A stretch of 46,195 nt of DNA, from positions 1-46,195 of the forward strand of contig CALGOB010000047.1 of assembly GCA_937958005.1 (NCBI GenBank). Reading direction: 5' to 3'. The translations under genes and the position numbers were made by a program. The first letter of the stretch is position 1, and every line of letters begins with the position of its first letter. The notes beneath the pieces were generated by a model. The model saw nothing but the letters and a program-made list of their open reading frames with translations, was not told the DNA's origin and ran no database searches. Below, in pieces: positions 8,095-16,971 of the stretch. Source of the DNA: an uncultured Cyclobacteriaceae bacterium (lineage in GTDB: Bacteria; Bacteroidota; Bacteroidia; Cytophagales; Cyclobacteriaceae).

Positions 8095-9738
8095 TTACTT
8101 CACTAAGATTCTTGCTGTAAACCGTTTCCAGTTAACATGCCCTTTTAGTACGTATATACCAGAAGAAACATCTTGATTAGGTAATTTTATTAATAGTCCA
8201 CCAGTTCCTTCTTGAACGCTTATGCCTTCTATACGCTGACCAGAAGCACTGATCATTTCTACAGAAGAAATATTTAAACCTTCTGAAATATTTCCTATTT
8301 TCAAATCTTGATTCGCTCCAATAGAACTTGGGTAAATTGTTATGTTCTCATTTTGATTATGTAATTCCAAAAATACAGCATCTAACACATCAGTGGATCC
8401 ATCAAAATCAGTCTGCTCTAATCTATAAAAAACCCCGCCACCTACTAAATCAGTATCTACAAATTGATAATCACTTATTTCAGAAGTTGTCCCTTTACCT
8501 TTCAAAGTACCGATTTCAAAGAAGTTAATTCCATCAAGTGATTTTAAAACGGTAAAAAAATCATTATCTTCTTCTGACAATGTCTGCCAAGTCAATACCG
8601 CATTTTCATTTATGTATTTTGCGTCAAAACTTAATAGACTAACTGGCAAGGTGCCGCATAACACTGCATCTCCACAACATCCCCCCATGGCGGAATCGCA
8701 GTCTGCACCATCACCGGTAGGATCAGCACCTGTAAATCCTCCTCCTACAACAACTACTCCTCCGTTTGTATTGAGATTACCTCCTCCGGTATTATTAAAA
8801 TTCCCAGAAACCGTAATCACTCCTCCACTACTACTGTCAACATTTCCACCACTAGAATTATCAAAATCTCCACCTATTGAAAGAGTTCCTCCATTCAAAA
8901 CTTCAACAATTTCTGCTCCTGCATTGTCAAAATTTCCAGAAATGCTAACGTTAGAAGCATCAATATTTATTTCATTATTTCTCCAGTCTCCTATAACATT
9001 TATTTGAGAACCATTTGTAGCAGTTAATGAACCTCCGCCATTAAAATCAAAAGCCATAATCCCAAAGGCAGGTGCTGTATTTGAAGTTCCTGCATTGATA
9101 GTTGAATTGTCTATAGAACTAGCTCCTGAATTCACCCTTACTTCACCTCCTGCATTAAAATTGGAGTTTGTTATGGTTGCATTTTGGAACAGGAAGTCTC
9201 CTGAAGTTGTTATATTCGTATTATTAGCTTCAAATGACGGTACATTCATTGTCAAACTACTAGCCCCTGAAATAGTTGTATTATTTACTGTCGTACTTCC
9301 AGCAAAACTTACAGTTCCCTCCGACAAAGTAATAGTTAAACTATCTATAGAGGTATTATTCCCAGCTAAATCAACATTTCCTCCCGTAGTGGTAATATTT
9401 GCTCCGTTTATTGTGAAATCTCCTCCTCCTCCTGAAGAGAAGTCTTCTGTAATTTCATAGGTACCGCCATTTATGGTATTCAAGTCCCCAAAAAAATCTT
9501 GTATTCCTCCATCTATAACAAACATGGCTCCCGTTGCATTTAAGGTAGAACCTGCTCTCAATTGCAAATCTCCTCCATTAATTGTCACGGTCACCCCACT
9601 ATTTACGGTAAGTGTTTCGCCGTTTATGTTTAGATTTCCATCAATGGCACAATCATCTATGATAACACCACTAGTAGGGCATTGTGAAAAAACATTTAAA
9701 GAACCCACTAAAAACAAAAACGTAAATAAAAATTTCAT
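8095..9738 (-). CDS. Secreted Asn/Gly-rich beta-helix protein with type IX sorting domain
   Basis: Exported protein of unknown function, 547 residues. It has a signal peptide (MKFLFTFLFLVGSLNVFSQ), then about 320 residues of short repeats rich in Asn, Gly, Ser and Thr (for example GGDFDNSSGGNVDSSSGG) of the kind that forms a right-handed beta-helix. A Cys cluster (CDSAMGGCCGDAVLC) precedes the Bacteroidota module LPVSLLSFDAKYINENAVLT with the FYRLEQTDFDG ending. The last ~80 residues (from TIYPSSIGANQDLKIGN) resemble a type A type IX secretion C-terminal domain with ISSVEMISASGQRI and SGIYVLKG, although the usual YPNP is YPSS. It is probably exported by the T9SS to which PorU and PorV belong, then anchored on the cell surface or released. 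Confidence 0.82.
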   Translation of the reverse strand: MKFLFTFLFLVGSLNVFSQCPTSGVIIDDCAIDGNLNINGETLTVNSGVTVTINGGDLQLRAGSTLNATGAMFVIDGGIQDFFGDLNTINGGTYEITEDFSSGGGGDFTINGANITTTGGNVDLAGNNTSIDSLTITLSEGTVSFAGSTTVNNTTISGASSLTMNVPSFEANNTNITTSGDFLFQNATITNSNFNAGGEVRVNSGASSIDNSTINAGTSNTAPAFGIMAFDFNGGGSLTATNGSQINVIGDWRNNEINIDASNVSISGNFDNAGAEIVEVLNGGTLSIGGDFDNSSGGNVDSSSGGVITVSGNFNNTGGGNLNTNGGVVVVGGGFTGADPTGDGADCDSAMGGCCGDAVLCGTLPVSLLSFDAKYINENAVLTWQTLSEEDNDFFTVLKSLDGINFFEIGTLKGKGTTSEISDYQFVDTDLVGGGVFYRLEQTDFDGSTDVLDAVFLELHNQNENITIYPSSIGANQDLKIGNISEGLNISSVEMISASGQRIEGISVQEGTGGLLIKLPNQDVSSGIYVLKGHVNWKRFTARILVK

Positions 9739-9869
9739 AGTAATATAAATTAACTTAATAATGCAGTGTAAAGTAAAAGCATCTTGCTATTATAGTAACG
9801 ATAACATTCTAAACAAAAACATGGATTTTCGATATAACTAGCTTTTTTGTCGTTAAAAACCTGAAGAGT

Positions 9870-10271
9870 TTATTTCTTCTTTTCAAATTCCATGTCTGAG
9901 AGTTCCAATTCAAGGGCATCTGTAGAAATAAAGACTTCCTTTAGAAGAACTGCTAATGAAATCAGCAATAGAATTAACGATAATCCAAACATATAACCAC
10001 CGATCAATTCTGAATCTTCAAAAATAAAAGTCATACTGAGTACACAACAAAAAAAACTTAATACCCCAAATACTTGTGTCACCTTAATTAGTTTTAGTCT
10101 TTTTCTCAGGTTAGCTATCTGACCATAGAGCACTCCTTGTTCGGGATTTTCTAGGTAATTTCCATGTAGCTGTCTAATAAGGGTAGCTATGTTGAGGAAT
10201 CTTGTAGAATAGGCTAGTAATAAAAGTGATATTGCAGGGAATAATAAAGCGGGTGTAGTAACGGTGATCAT
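9870..10271 (-). CDS. DUF2721 family membrane protein
   Basis: Small inner-membrane protein of 133 residues and unknown function. Three hydrophobic segments are visible: about residues 4-25, 66-88 and 91-111. Between the first and second is a soluble stretch with RLRKRLKLIK-like basic residues (NLRKRLKLIKVT). The start TTPALLFPAISLLLLAYSTR followed by FL is the usual opening of the DUF2721 family. It is the last gene of a minus-strand cluster; its ATG overlaps the mazG-like stop by 4 bp, so translation is probably coupled. The C-terminal tail is charged (EFEKKK). Confidence 0.85.
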   Translation of the reverse strand: MITVTTPALLFPAISLLLLAYSTRFLNIATLIRQLHGNYLENPEQGVLYGQIANLRKRLKLIKVTQVFGVLSFFCCVLSMTFIFEDSELIGGYMFGLSLILLLISLAVLLKEVFISTDALELELSDMEFEKKK

Positions 10272-10594
10272 TGAATTTTTGGGTTATTTTTATGCCTATC
10301 TATATCCCTGATATTTTTTTTACTGAAATTTTTATTCAATGCTTCAGTTAAATCAATCCCTGTCTGGTTAGCCAAACATATTAAGACCCATAAAACATCC
10401 GCCATTTCATCACCTAAATCTTTCCCTTTATCAGACTCTTTGAAAGACTGCTCTCCATATTTTCTAGCCATGATCCTAGCTAGTTCGCCTACTTCTTCTG
10501 TCAAAATTGTCATATTCGTCAATTCATTGAAATATCGAACACCGACAGTTTTGATCCAATGATCTACTTTTTTTTGTGCTTCTTCTATAGTCAT
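10268..10594 (-). CDS. MazG-like nucleotide pyrophosphohydrolase
   Basis: Single-domain all-alpha NTP pyrophosphatase of 108 residues. The metal-binding pattern EExxE...ExxD is present: Glu33, Glu34 and Glu37 in ILTEEVGELARI, and Glu63 and Asp66 in LGDEMADVLWV. Such proteins hydrolyse (d)NTPs, often non-canonical ones, to NMP and pyrophosphate; the substrate cannot be read from the sequence. It overlaps its downstream neighbour by 4 bp and shares one base with the upstream lipoprotein gene, so all three form a tight operon. Confidence 0.9.
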   Translation of the reverse strand: MTIEEAQKKVDHWIKTVGVRYFNELTNMTILTEEVGELARIMARKYGEQSFKESDKGKDLGDEMADVLWVLICLANQTGIDLTEALNKNFSKKNIRDIDRHKNNPKIQ

Positions 10595-11160
10595 TATTTA
10601 TCTGTATTAGCTTCTAGGTTTTCATTCTCATGGTGAATTTCAAATCCTTCCGTTTCTAGCTTCTCTTTAAAATAAATTACTCTTTGGTTCTCAATACGAT
10701 AAAGTGAATCTAGATTAGGGGAAAAATATGAAAATTGTTCATGAGGGAATTGCTTCCCAGGTTGGTAATGATCTTCCCAAAACATACTGGCTACTATTTT
10801 ATTGTCTTTATAATAGTACTTGTATTCTGCTGCATCATGTTCATCTCGTTTATTTATTAAATGACCAGTAAAGAGTGGTTTTCCTTCATTATCAAAATAA
10901 AAATAATCATCACGTTCCATATGTGATGTTCTGGTAATTCCTACTAATTTAAGCAATACTTTATCCATATAATACCCTCTTATTTTATGTATTGTATCAC
11001 CCTCATGAAAATCATCTTCTACTATTTCTATCCTTCTATTTGAATCTATTTCCTTTGCCTTAAAATTGACTGCATCTACATACCTGTCAGTTTCTGAACT
11101 GCACGAAAATAGGCCAATCAAAATGGAAAGTGTTAAGGTATAGGTGGTAATTTTATTCAT
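10594..11160 (-). CDS. Hypothetical lipoprotein
   Basis: Unrecognised protein of 188 residues. A signal peptide II with lipobox places the acylated Cys at residue 20 (LIGLFSC, then SSETD), so it should sit in a membrane facing the periplasm or outside. The rest is acidic and rich in aromatic residues, with short beta-strand-like segments such as YKYYYKDNKIVASMFWED, somewhat like the MORN/toxin-immunity type of antiparallel repeats, but this is not a firm match. It shares one base with mazG and begins 41 bp after the acyltransferase gene, so it probably belongs to the same transcript. No function is proposed. Confidence 0.75.
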   Translation of the reverse strand: MNKITTYTLTLSILIGLFSCSSETDRYVDAVNFKAKEIDSNRRIEIVEDDFHEGDTIHKIRGYYMDKVLLKLVGITRTSHMERDDYFYFDNEGKPLFTGHLINKRDEHDAAEYKYYYKDNKIVASMFWEDHYQPGKQFPHEQFSYFSPNLDSLYRIENQRVIYFKEKLETEGFEIHHENENLEANTDK

Positions 11161-11201
11161 TCTCTGCAGTATTTTATTACTTAAATTAACTGTTTATCTG
11201 A

Positions 11202-12065
11202 TTAAGATAGTAATTCTTCGTCATTTGATCGAACGTATTTCCATCTTTTGTGTGTCCAAAGCCAATCTTCAGGATTCGAATTTAGTTGTTTTTCCATTTC
11301 CTTTGCGTAATTTAACAACACGTTTGTTTCTCCTTTTTTAAAAGGTGCTTTACCGATAGGGATTGCTTCAATTTCGTAATACCCACGCCTTACCCTTTTA
11401 GATTTTAAATAGTAACAATCAAATTGAGTTAAATAAGGTATTGTATTAATTCCTGGAAAAAAGGCCGTCTCATTACCCATAAATTTTATCCATAGCTTAC
11501 TACCACCTACAAAAGGGCGTTGATCGCCCACCATTCCCACAGCTCGGGTTAATTCCTTATTCTTTAAAATATTTCTCAATGCCTGTTCCTTTTGAAGTGG
11601 TTTACCTCCATGCATTGATCTTATTTTAAACATAAATTGGTCAAAGACTTTGTTTGAAAGAGTTTTGTAAATAGGGCTTACTGTATTAAATGACGTGCCT
11701 AAAGCAACTGCATGAGAAATCCATTCCCAGTTCCCAAAATGTGCTGCAAAAATCATCACCGATTTTCCTTGCTGGTACATGCTTTCAATTACCTCTGGAT
11801 TGGACAATTTTGCTCTTTTCCTTAAATCATCTGCACTTAAAGAAGTTGATTTGAGGATTTCTATAATAACGTGAAATAAGTTTCTATAAAATTGTTTTTT
11901 AATTAGTTTAATCTCCTTTTCCGATTTATCAGGAAAAGCTAATTTTAAGTTACCATAAACTACTTTTGGCCTGTATAAGCTCCTTGCTAGGACACTTAAA
12001 AATTCGGTAATTGGGTAAAGTATCCAAAACGGAATACGGCTTATTAACTTGAGAAAAACAAGCAT
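11202..12065 (-). CDS. LpxL/HtrB-family lysophospholipid or lipid A acyltransferase
   Basis: Inner-membrane acyltransferase of 287 residues, expected to add a secondary acyl chain to a lipid A precursor or a related lipid. The catalytic HxxxxE motif is His109-Glu114 in AAHFGNWEW, and MVGDQRPFVGG is the second family motif (the usual GDQxP). Hydrophobic N-terminal residues (about 1-28) form the membrane anchor. The length is close to the usual 290-310. It is the first gene of the minus-strand cluster leading to the lipoprotein, MazG and DUF2721 genes and is divergent from the DUF2911 gene across 83 bp. Confidence 0.88.
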   Translation of the reverse strand: MLVFLKLISRIPFWILYPITEFLSVLARSLYRPKVVYGNLKLAFPDKSEKEIKLIKKQFYRNLFHVIIEILKSTSLSADDLRKRAKLSNPEVIESMYQQGKSVMIFAAHFGNWEWISHAVALGTSFNTVSPIYKTLSNKVFDQFMFKIRSMHGGKPLQKEQALRNILKNKELTRAVGMVGDQRPFVGGSKLWIKFMGNETAFFPGINTIPYLTQFDCYYLKSKRVRRGYYEIEAIPIGKAPFKKGETNVLLNYAKEMEKQLNSNPEDWLWTHKRWKYVRSNDEELLS

Positions 12066-12148
12066 TTATTTTAAAAAAATTAGCAATTAATAAGTAGTAA
12101 AAGAAACCTAACAGGGCAATTTTAAGTTTTAATCTCTAAAAAGTTATC

Positions 12149-12676
12149 ATGAATAGAACAATTTTAGGCAAGACTGGATTATTAATGCTTTTATCTACTT
12201 TCGTCATTTTGGGTGCATATGCCCAAAGTAAAAAGTCTCAAAAGCCTAGTCCTCCAGCGAAAGTTTCGGTGAAAGTAAATGGAGTAGATATTAAAATAGA
12301 TTACAGTCAACCTGGTAAAAAAGATAGGTTAATATGGGGAGGTCTAGTCAAATATGATCAAGTATGGAGAACTGGTGCAAATGAGGCAACTGTATTTAAT
12401 ATTTCTGCAGATGTTAAAATTAATGGTGAATTATTAAAAGCTGGTAAATACTCTTTGTTTACAATCCCTGGTAAGGATAAGTGGACTATCATATTTAATA
12501 ACACACATAAGCAATGGGGAGCTTATGAATATGATAAATCAAAAGACGCACTTAGAATAGATGTAACACCAAGTTACGGAAATAAGTCAGTAGAAAGGTT
12601 CACGATTGATCTTGATAAGAATGGGAATACCACTTTAAAATGGGATGATGCCATTGTTACTTTTAAAGTATCATAG
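12149..12676 (+). CDS. DUF2911 domain-containing exported protein
   Basis: Exported protein of 175 residues and unknown biochemical role. The signal peptide spans about residues 1-26 (LLMLLSTFVILGAYAQ). The rest is a DUF2911 domain, recognised by the segments IDYSQPGKKDRLIWGGLV, VWRTGANEATVFNIS, GKYSLFTIPGKDKWTIIFN and QWGAYEYD. Such proteins are abundant in Bacteroidota and are thought to be beta-sandwich periplasmic or surface proteins. It is a single gene, convergent with yicC over a strong shared hairpin. Confidence 0.9.
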   Translation: MNRTILGKTGLLMLLSTFVILGAYAQSKKSQKPSPPAKVSVKVNGVDIKIDYSQPGKKDRLIWGGLVKYDQVWRTGANEATVFNISADVKINGELLKAGKYSLFTIPGKDKWTIIFNNTHKQWGAYEYDKSKDALRIDVTPSYGNKSVERFTIDLDKNGNTTLKWDDAIVTFKVS

Positions 12677-12684
12677 TTGACTAT

Positions 12685-12723
12685 AAAGGACAAGTGCTAA
12701 ACAATATTTAACACTTGTTCTTT
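12685..12723. terminator. Bidirectional terminator between the DUF2911 gene and yicC
   Basis: AAAGGACAAGTG (12685-12696) pairs with CACTTGTTCTTT (12712-12723) as a 12-bp stem with one G-T pair. The inner bases CTAAA and TTTAA extend the pairing. It lies between two convergent stops and overlaps the end of yicC, so it can serve both transcripts. Confidence 0.7.
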
Positions 12724-13575
12724 AATCTTTTCAAGTTCTTCTTTCATCTCCACAACATAACGCTGTAAAACGGCATCATTTGATTTTGAGCCAATCGTGT
12801 TAATCTCCCTCCCGATCTCTTGCGAAATGAAGCCTAGTTTCTTCCCATTTGATTCCTTTCCATTCAGAATCTCTTTGAAATACTTCAAATGATTCCCTAA
12901 TCTATCTTTCTCCTCTGTAATATCTAGTTTTTCAATATAATAGATCAATTCTTGTTCAAACCTATTCGGATCAATCTTATCTGCACCTATGAATTCATTA
13001 AGATTGCTATCAATCCTACTTTTGATATTCAAAATACGTTCAGGATCCCTTTCAATGACTTTCTGCAGGTTCTCTGCTATTGAATTAATATAATCTGCAA
13101 GTTTCACCTTTAAAGCTTTACCTTCTTGCTTTCTAAAGTCTATGCATTTGTTAGCGGCTTCCTTTAATACATTGAAGAACAATTCCCCCAGCTCATTATC
13201 TTCTTCAGGTTCTTTATTTTTCATTACATCTGGAGACTGCAAAGCTATCCTGAACAAGTCAGAAGTCTCCGTACCTACCTTAACAGCCATAGATTTTAGT
13301 TTCTCGTAATATGCTTCAAATAACTTTTCATCAATCTCTAAAAGCGCATCTGAATTACCATCTTGATTTGAGATTTCAATTGTCATTACCACTTTCCCAC
13401 GTTTCAACAGGTTGGTCAATTGGTTTTTTACTTCCAATTCTAACCTAGAAACTTCTTTAGGTAGTTTATAAGAAAGGTCTAAAAATTTTGAATTTAAGGT
13501 TCTTAGTTCGCACTTAATCTGCCATTTATCTGTCAACAAATTAGCAGCACCAAAACCTGTCATAGATTCTATCAT
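12697..13575 (-). CDS. yicC: YicC/YloC family endoribonuclease
   Basis: Member of the conserved YicC family, reported as an endoribonuclease that helps degrade small RNAs in E. coli. The N-terminus MIESMTGFGAA is diagnostic, as are ELRTLNSKFLDLSYKLP and the C-terminal KSNDAVLQRYVVEMKEELEK ending in EQVLNIV. Length (292 residues) is normal. It is alone on the minus strand, and its 3' end lies in the bidirectional hairpin shared with the DUF2911 gene. In many genomes gmk follows yicC; here it does not. Confidence 0.95.
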   Translation of the reverse strand: MIESMTGFGAANLLTDKWQIKCELRTLNSKFLDLSYKLPKEVSRLELEVKNQLTNLLKRGKVVMTIEISNQDGNSDALLEIDEKLFEAYYEKLKSMAVKVGTETSDLFRIALQSPDVMKNKEPEEDNELGELFFNVLKEAANKCIDFRKQEGKALKVKLADYINSIAENLQKVIERDPERILNIKSRIDSNLNEFIGADKIDPNRFEQELIYYIEKLDITEEKDRLGNHLKYFKEILNGKESNGKKLGFISQEIGREINTIGSKSNDAVLQRYVVEMKEELEKIKEQVLNIV

Positions 13576-13693
13576 AGGACAAAAGTCATTACTTTCCAGT
13601 CATTTATCAAACATTGAGTGGAATTTAGTATCAATTGATTAATAATCAATCTCTTTTGAATAAAATCCCTACAATTAGACCAGTTATCTTCAC

Positions 13694-16600
13694 CTAAAAA
13701 TCATAACCAATACTTAGGTGAAACTTAAGGTCACCCACTTCGAAGTTTTCTACTGGTTTAGCCCAGTCCAATCTAACATAATATCCTAAGAGAACTGTTC
13801 TAATCCCAAAACCATAACTTGCTAGCCAAGGGTTTCTGAAGCTTCTTATAGTTGCATTAAACTGAGTTTGTGTCTCTACCCGAAAAGTATTCACACTATT
13901 TTCTCTTGAAAATGGAGGGTCACCTGTCCAAGCTGATCCAAAATCATAAAACCCAACTATTTGGAAATTTCTAAGGAAATTAGAAGCAATAGGGCCATCA
14001 CTTAAATATCTAAAGATAGGAAATCTCAATTCTGTATTCACCAATAAAGAATTTGTCCCAAATAATCTACCATAATTATATCCTCTAAGGTTTGTCACTA
14101 TTTCAGAAAATAAAATATTGCTATTATCAACTTGATTTGAAAGGATAAAAGGATAATTAGGCTGGGTATCACTGTCTTCTTCTCGTCTAACAGGTTCTTG
14201 ACCACGAAATAGCACATTATCTACTCCACCTAGCAAATTATATTGTCTATTTCTTCCAGAGTAGCCATTAAAAAAAACTCTTGTTGCAAAAGTTATTTCT
14301 CTGTGTATTCTTTTATAATATCTAAAATCAACTAAAAATTTACTAAAACTAGTATTGGGATCTGAAACACCCGCATAATTACTAAATTTAACTTTTATAC
14401 GAGTTCCCTCATAAAGGTTTAGTCCATAAATTTTTGTATTATCAAAAACAAACTCTGCCTTAAACCCAGCAAAACCATTAGTGGAATTAGGAGCAAAATT
14501 AGAAGGTGGGGGAATCCCCGCTACTAAGCTCTGTTCTTGATTAGTAAAATTAGAAAATGCGAGGAAAGGGTTTATAGAAATTCTAGCTGCATTATTTATA
14601 GGGTAAGAGGCACCTAAAGTAATGGTATTAAGCGAATATTTCTGAGCCAATGTGTTTATTGAAGGATCAAAAAACTGAATCACTTTTCTGTCAGCTCTTA
14701 CCTTAAAATCCACTCTATGTTTGAGGTATTGATACTCCCCGAAAATGTCACCATTCCTAAAATTAGTCATAAATAATACCCCGCCATATAATTTATGATT
14801 TTCTAACAAATCACTTAAACCTGCTTCCAATTGGATACCAAAGTTTCTAATTGGGTCTATTACAAAAGAAGTAGTAATGTTGTCAATATTAAATCTTGGT
14901 TCATATTTAAGTGGCCCTACAACAGTTGGTTCACTCTCCAGGTTACTTAATATGGATAGGAAAGACAAGGATTCGTTTTTAAACTGGGCATCTTCTTCAA
15001 ATACAAAATCATCCGCATCTATAAAATCTTCCTGACTATCATCTGCCTCAGTTACAGCTACATCCTCTTTTGCTAACAAACTATCAGGTAATAGAGGGTC
15101 TTTTTCTACAGAAACATCTACTTTTTCTTTCTCAGCAGCTTTCTGAGCCCGATCTTCAATTCTCTTCACTAATGCTCGCGCCTGCATTACATTCTGTCTA
15201 AAGGTATAAGGCGTGAAATTATCCATCCTTAGATCAAATTCTTTATCAAGGAAAATTCTCTCTAACCCATCATCTAACATGAGAAAAGTAAATTCATCAT
15301 TCACACCATTCAAATCAAATTCCTTAATCGAATTCTCAAACTTAGTCACTTGACTCGAAGTGGAATCATCCAAACTATATCTATATAAATTAGTATTTCC
15401 TTTCTGGTCTGTCAAATAGAAAATAGTTCGATCGTTCTGAGGTATTGGATAAAAATCTTTTCCCAAGGTATTAGTAATTCTTGATAGTTTATTCTTGGTG
15501 GTGTCTAAATCATAGACAAATAAATTTGAAACATCATTTAAATCTGATAATGAAGTAGCTGATTTAGCTTTATCTAAATAATCAGTGTTTCTGTTAGAAG
15601 AAAAAACAATTGCATCCGTTCCTGGAACAAATTTAGGATGGATGTCATCAAAAAGGTCATTAGTAAGGCGCTTGATGGCACTTCTTCGCATACTGATTAA
15701 AAACAAGTCATTTTTTTCATCAGTATTGGCACTCAGTATTGCTAGTTTACCATTATCATTAAAACTAAAATCATGAATTTGGTCAAATCGCTGAAGTGGT
15801 TTTTCAAATTTTTCCTTCGTTTCTAAATCATATGATCCAATGTAAAAAATTCCTGCTTTATCAAAAATAAAGCCTACAGTAGTTTCATTAAGCCAATCTA
15901 TCAATGGAATATTAAAATTGGTTTCTTGAGTCAACACCCTATTCCCACCTCTCAACACAACATTAGTCTTGCCTGATTCTATATCTCTAACAATTACCTT
16001 GTAGGAACCTTCATAGTTTAGTGCATATGCGATCTTAGTGCCCGCAGAATTCACCCTTACTTGGCTATATTGATAGTCTGTATTTCTTTTGGAAGCAATT
16101 ACATTTTTTCTGTTCGGAGAAATGTAATTTTCTTTCATTGCCTCATTGGCGGTGAGGTAATAGTTTTGCCATTCATATACAAAAGTCTGAAATCTTAGGC
16201 CCAAAGTACTTCCTATACTTACTTCCTCTTTTCTTTGGTACCGCGTTAAATTTAAGATAGAAGATAAATTACCACTACCATATTTTACTGAAATATAATT
16301 CCAAACAGATTGACCTATAAAGCCAGCATCATTATCATTTAACCGAGCTAATTTTTTGATATTTCTCCTAGATAGGTAATCTCTAATATAATCATCCATA
16401 TCAACACTCCACCCATAAGTAATGTAACGTGCTGCTCCATCAATAAACCAATTAGGGATCGATAGTAAATAATCACTCTGTACTCTTTCGGCCAAACTCC
16501 CTCCAAACATCATATCTCTAATCAGGATTTTGGACAATTTGTAAGTCAATTCTTCTTTAAATTTTTGCGCAGATCCCGGATAGGCTACTTCTAACTGAAG

Positions 16601-16966
16601 TTTAATAAAATCGGTTCTACCAGCAATGTCAAATTGCTCACCATCCACACCTATATTACTTTGCTGTAAATCGGTAAAGGAGTTATATAAAAATATAGTA
16701 GTCTTGTTAAACGGTGCATACCCAATAGCATCAGTGATTCTATTGAACTCTTTATTGAGAAACTCAAGGCCTAGCTTCGCAAAATCTTGGCCTCCAGTAT
16801 AATAATAAATATCAAACTTATCTGTACTATAAAAATACCAATCAAAGTTTTTATGTTGGACTCTATTCTGACCATATCCATTACTTCTTTCCTTCTGTGC
16901 TTGAACAGAAAAAAAGGAAAAAAATAAGGCTATAATTGAAATTATTATTTTTCTACTCACATTCAT
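13694..16966 (-). CDS. Outer-membrane protein: pseudo-peptidase MA, TolB-like propeller and beta-barrel
   Basis: Protein of 1090 residues with three visible parts. After a signal peptide (IIISIIALFFSFFSVQAQ), residues about 40-270 resemble a peptidase-MA-like metallopeptidase, but the expected HExxH is replaced by EELTY (138-142), although the following NWFIDGAARYI (172-182) is kept. Residues about 290-580 look like TolB/WD40-type propeller blades (DIHPKFVPGTDAIVFSSNRN is typical). An acidic linker (about 610-665) leads to a C-terminal barrel of the bacterial surface antigen type that ends in Phe (LSIGYDF). It is probably inserted in the outer membrane with a periplasmic propeller; the function is unknown. 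It follows the oxidoreductase gene by 5 bp. Confidence 0.8.
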   Translation of the reverse strand: MNVSRKIIISIIALFFSFFSVQAQKERSNGYGQNRVQHKNFDWYFYSTDKFDIYYYTGGQDFAKLGLEFLNKEFNRITDAIGYAPFNKTTIFLYNSFTDLQQSNIGVDGEQFDIAGRTDFIKLQLEVAYPGSAQKFKEELTYKLSKILIRDMMFGGSLAERVQSDYLLSIPNWFIDGAARYITYGWSVDMDDYIRDYLSRRNIKKLARLNDNDAGFIGQSVWNYISVKYGSGNLSSILNLTRYQRKEEVSIGSTLGLRFQTFVYEWQNYYLTANEAMKENYISPNRKNVIASKRNTDYQYSQVRVNSAGTKIAYALNYEGSYKVIVRDIESGKTNVVLRGGNRVLTQETNFNIPLIDWLNETTVGFIFDKAGIFYIGSYDLETKEKFEKPLQRFDQIHDFSFNDNGKLAILSANTDEKNDLFLISMRRSAIKRLTNDLFDDIHPKFVPGTDAIVFSSNRNTDYLDKAKSATSLSDLNDVSNLFVYDLDTTKNKLSRITNTLGKDFYPIPQNDRTIFYLTDQKGNTNLYRYSLDDSTSSQVTKFENSIKEFDLNGVNDEFTFLMLDDGLERIFLDKEFDLRMDNFTPYTFRQNVMQARALVKRIEDRAQKAAEKEKVDVSVEKDPLLPDSLLAKEDVAVTEADDSQEDFIDADDFVFEEDAQFKNESLSFLSILSNLESEPTVVGPLKYEPRFNIDNITTSFVIDPIRNFGIQLEAGLSDLLENHKLYGGVLFMTNFRNGDIFGEYQYLKHRVDFKVRADRKVIQFFDPSINTLAQKYSLNTITLGASYPINNAARISINPFLAFSNFTNQEQSLVAGIPPPSNFAPNSTNGFAGFKAEFVFDNTKIYGLNLYEGTRIKVKFSNYAGVSDPNTSFSKFLVDFRYYKRIHREITFATRVFFNGYSGRNRQYNLLGGVDNVLFRGQEPVRREEDSDTQPNYPFILSNQVDNSNILFSEIVTNLRGYNYGRLFGTNSLLVNTELRFPIFRYLSDGPIASNFLRNFQIVGFYDFGSAWTGDPPFSRENSVNTFRVETQTQFNATIRSFRNPWLASYGFGIRTVLLGYYVRLDWAKPVENFEVGDLKFHLSIGYDF

Positions 16967-16971
16967 TCTAT

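Noticed and set aside
8612-9748. Long open frames on the plus strand opposite the secreted beta-helix gene
   Set aside because: They are Pro/Ser/Thr-rich mirror readings of the Asn/Gly-rich repeats, with no family resemblance; the minus-strand frame has a signal peptide and a sorting domain.
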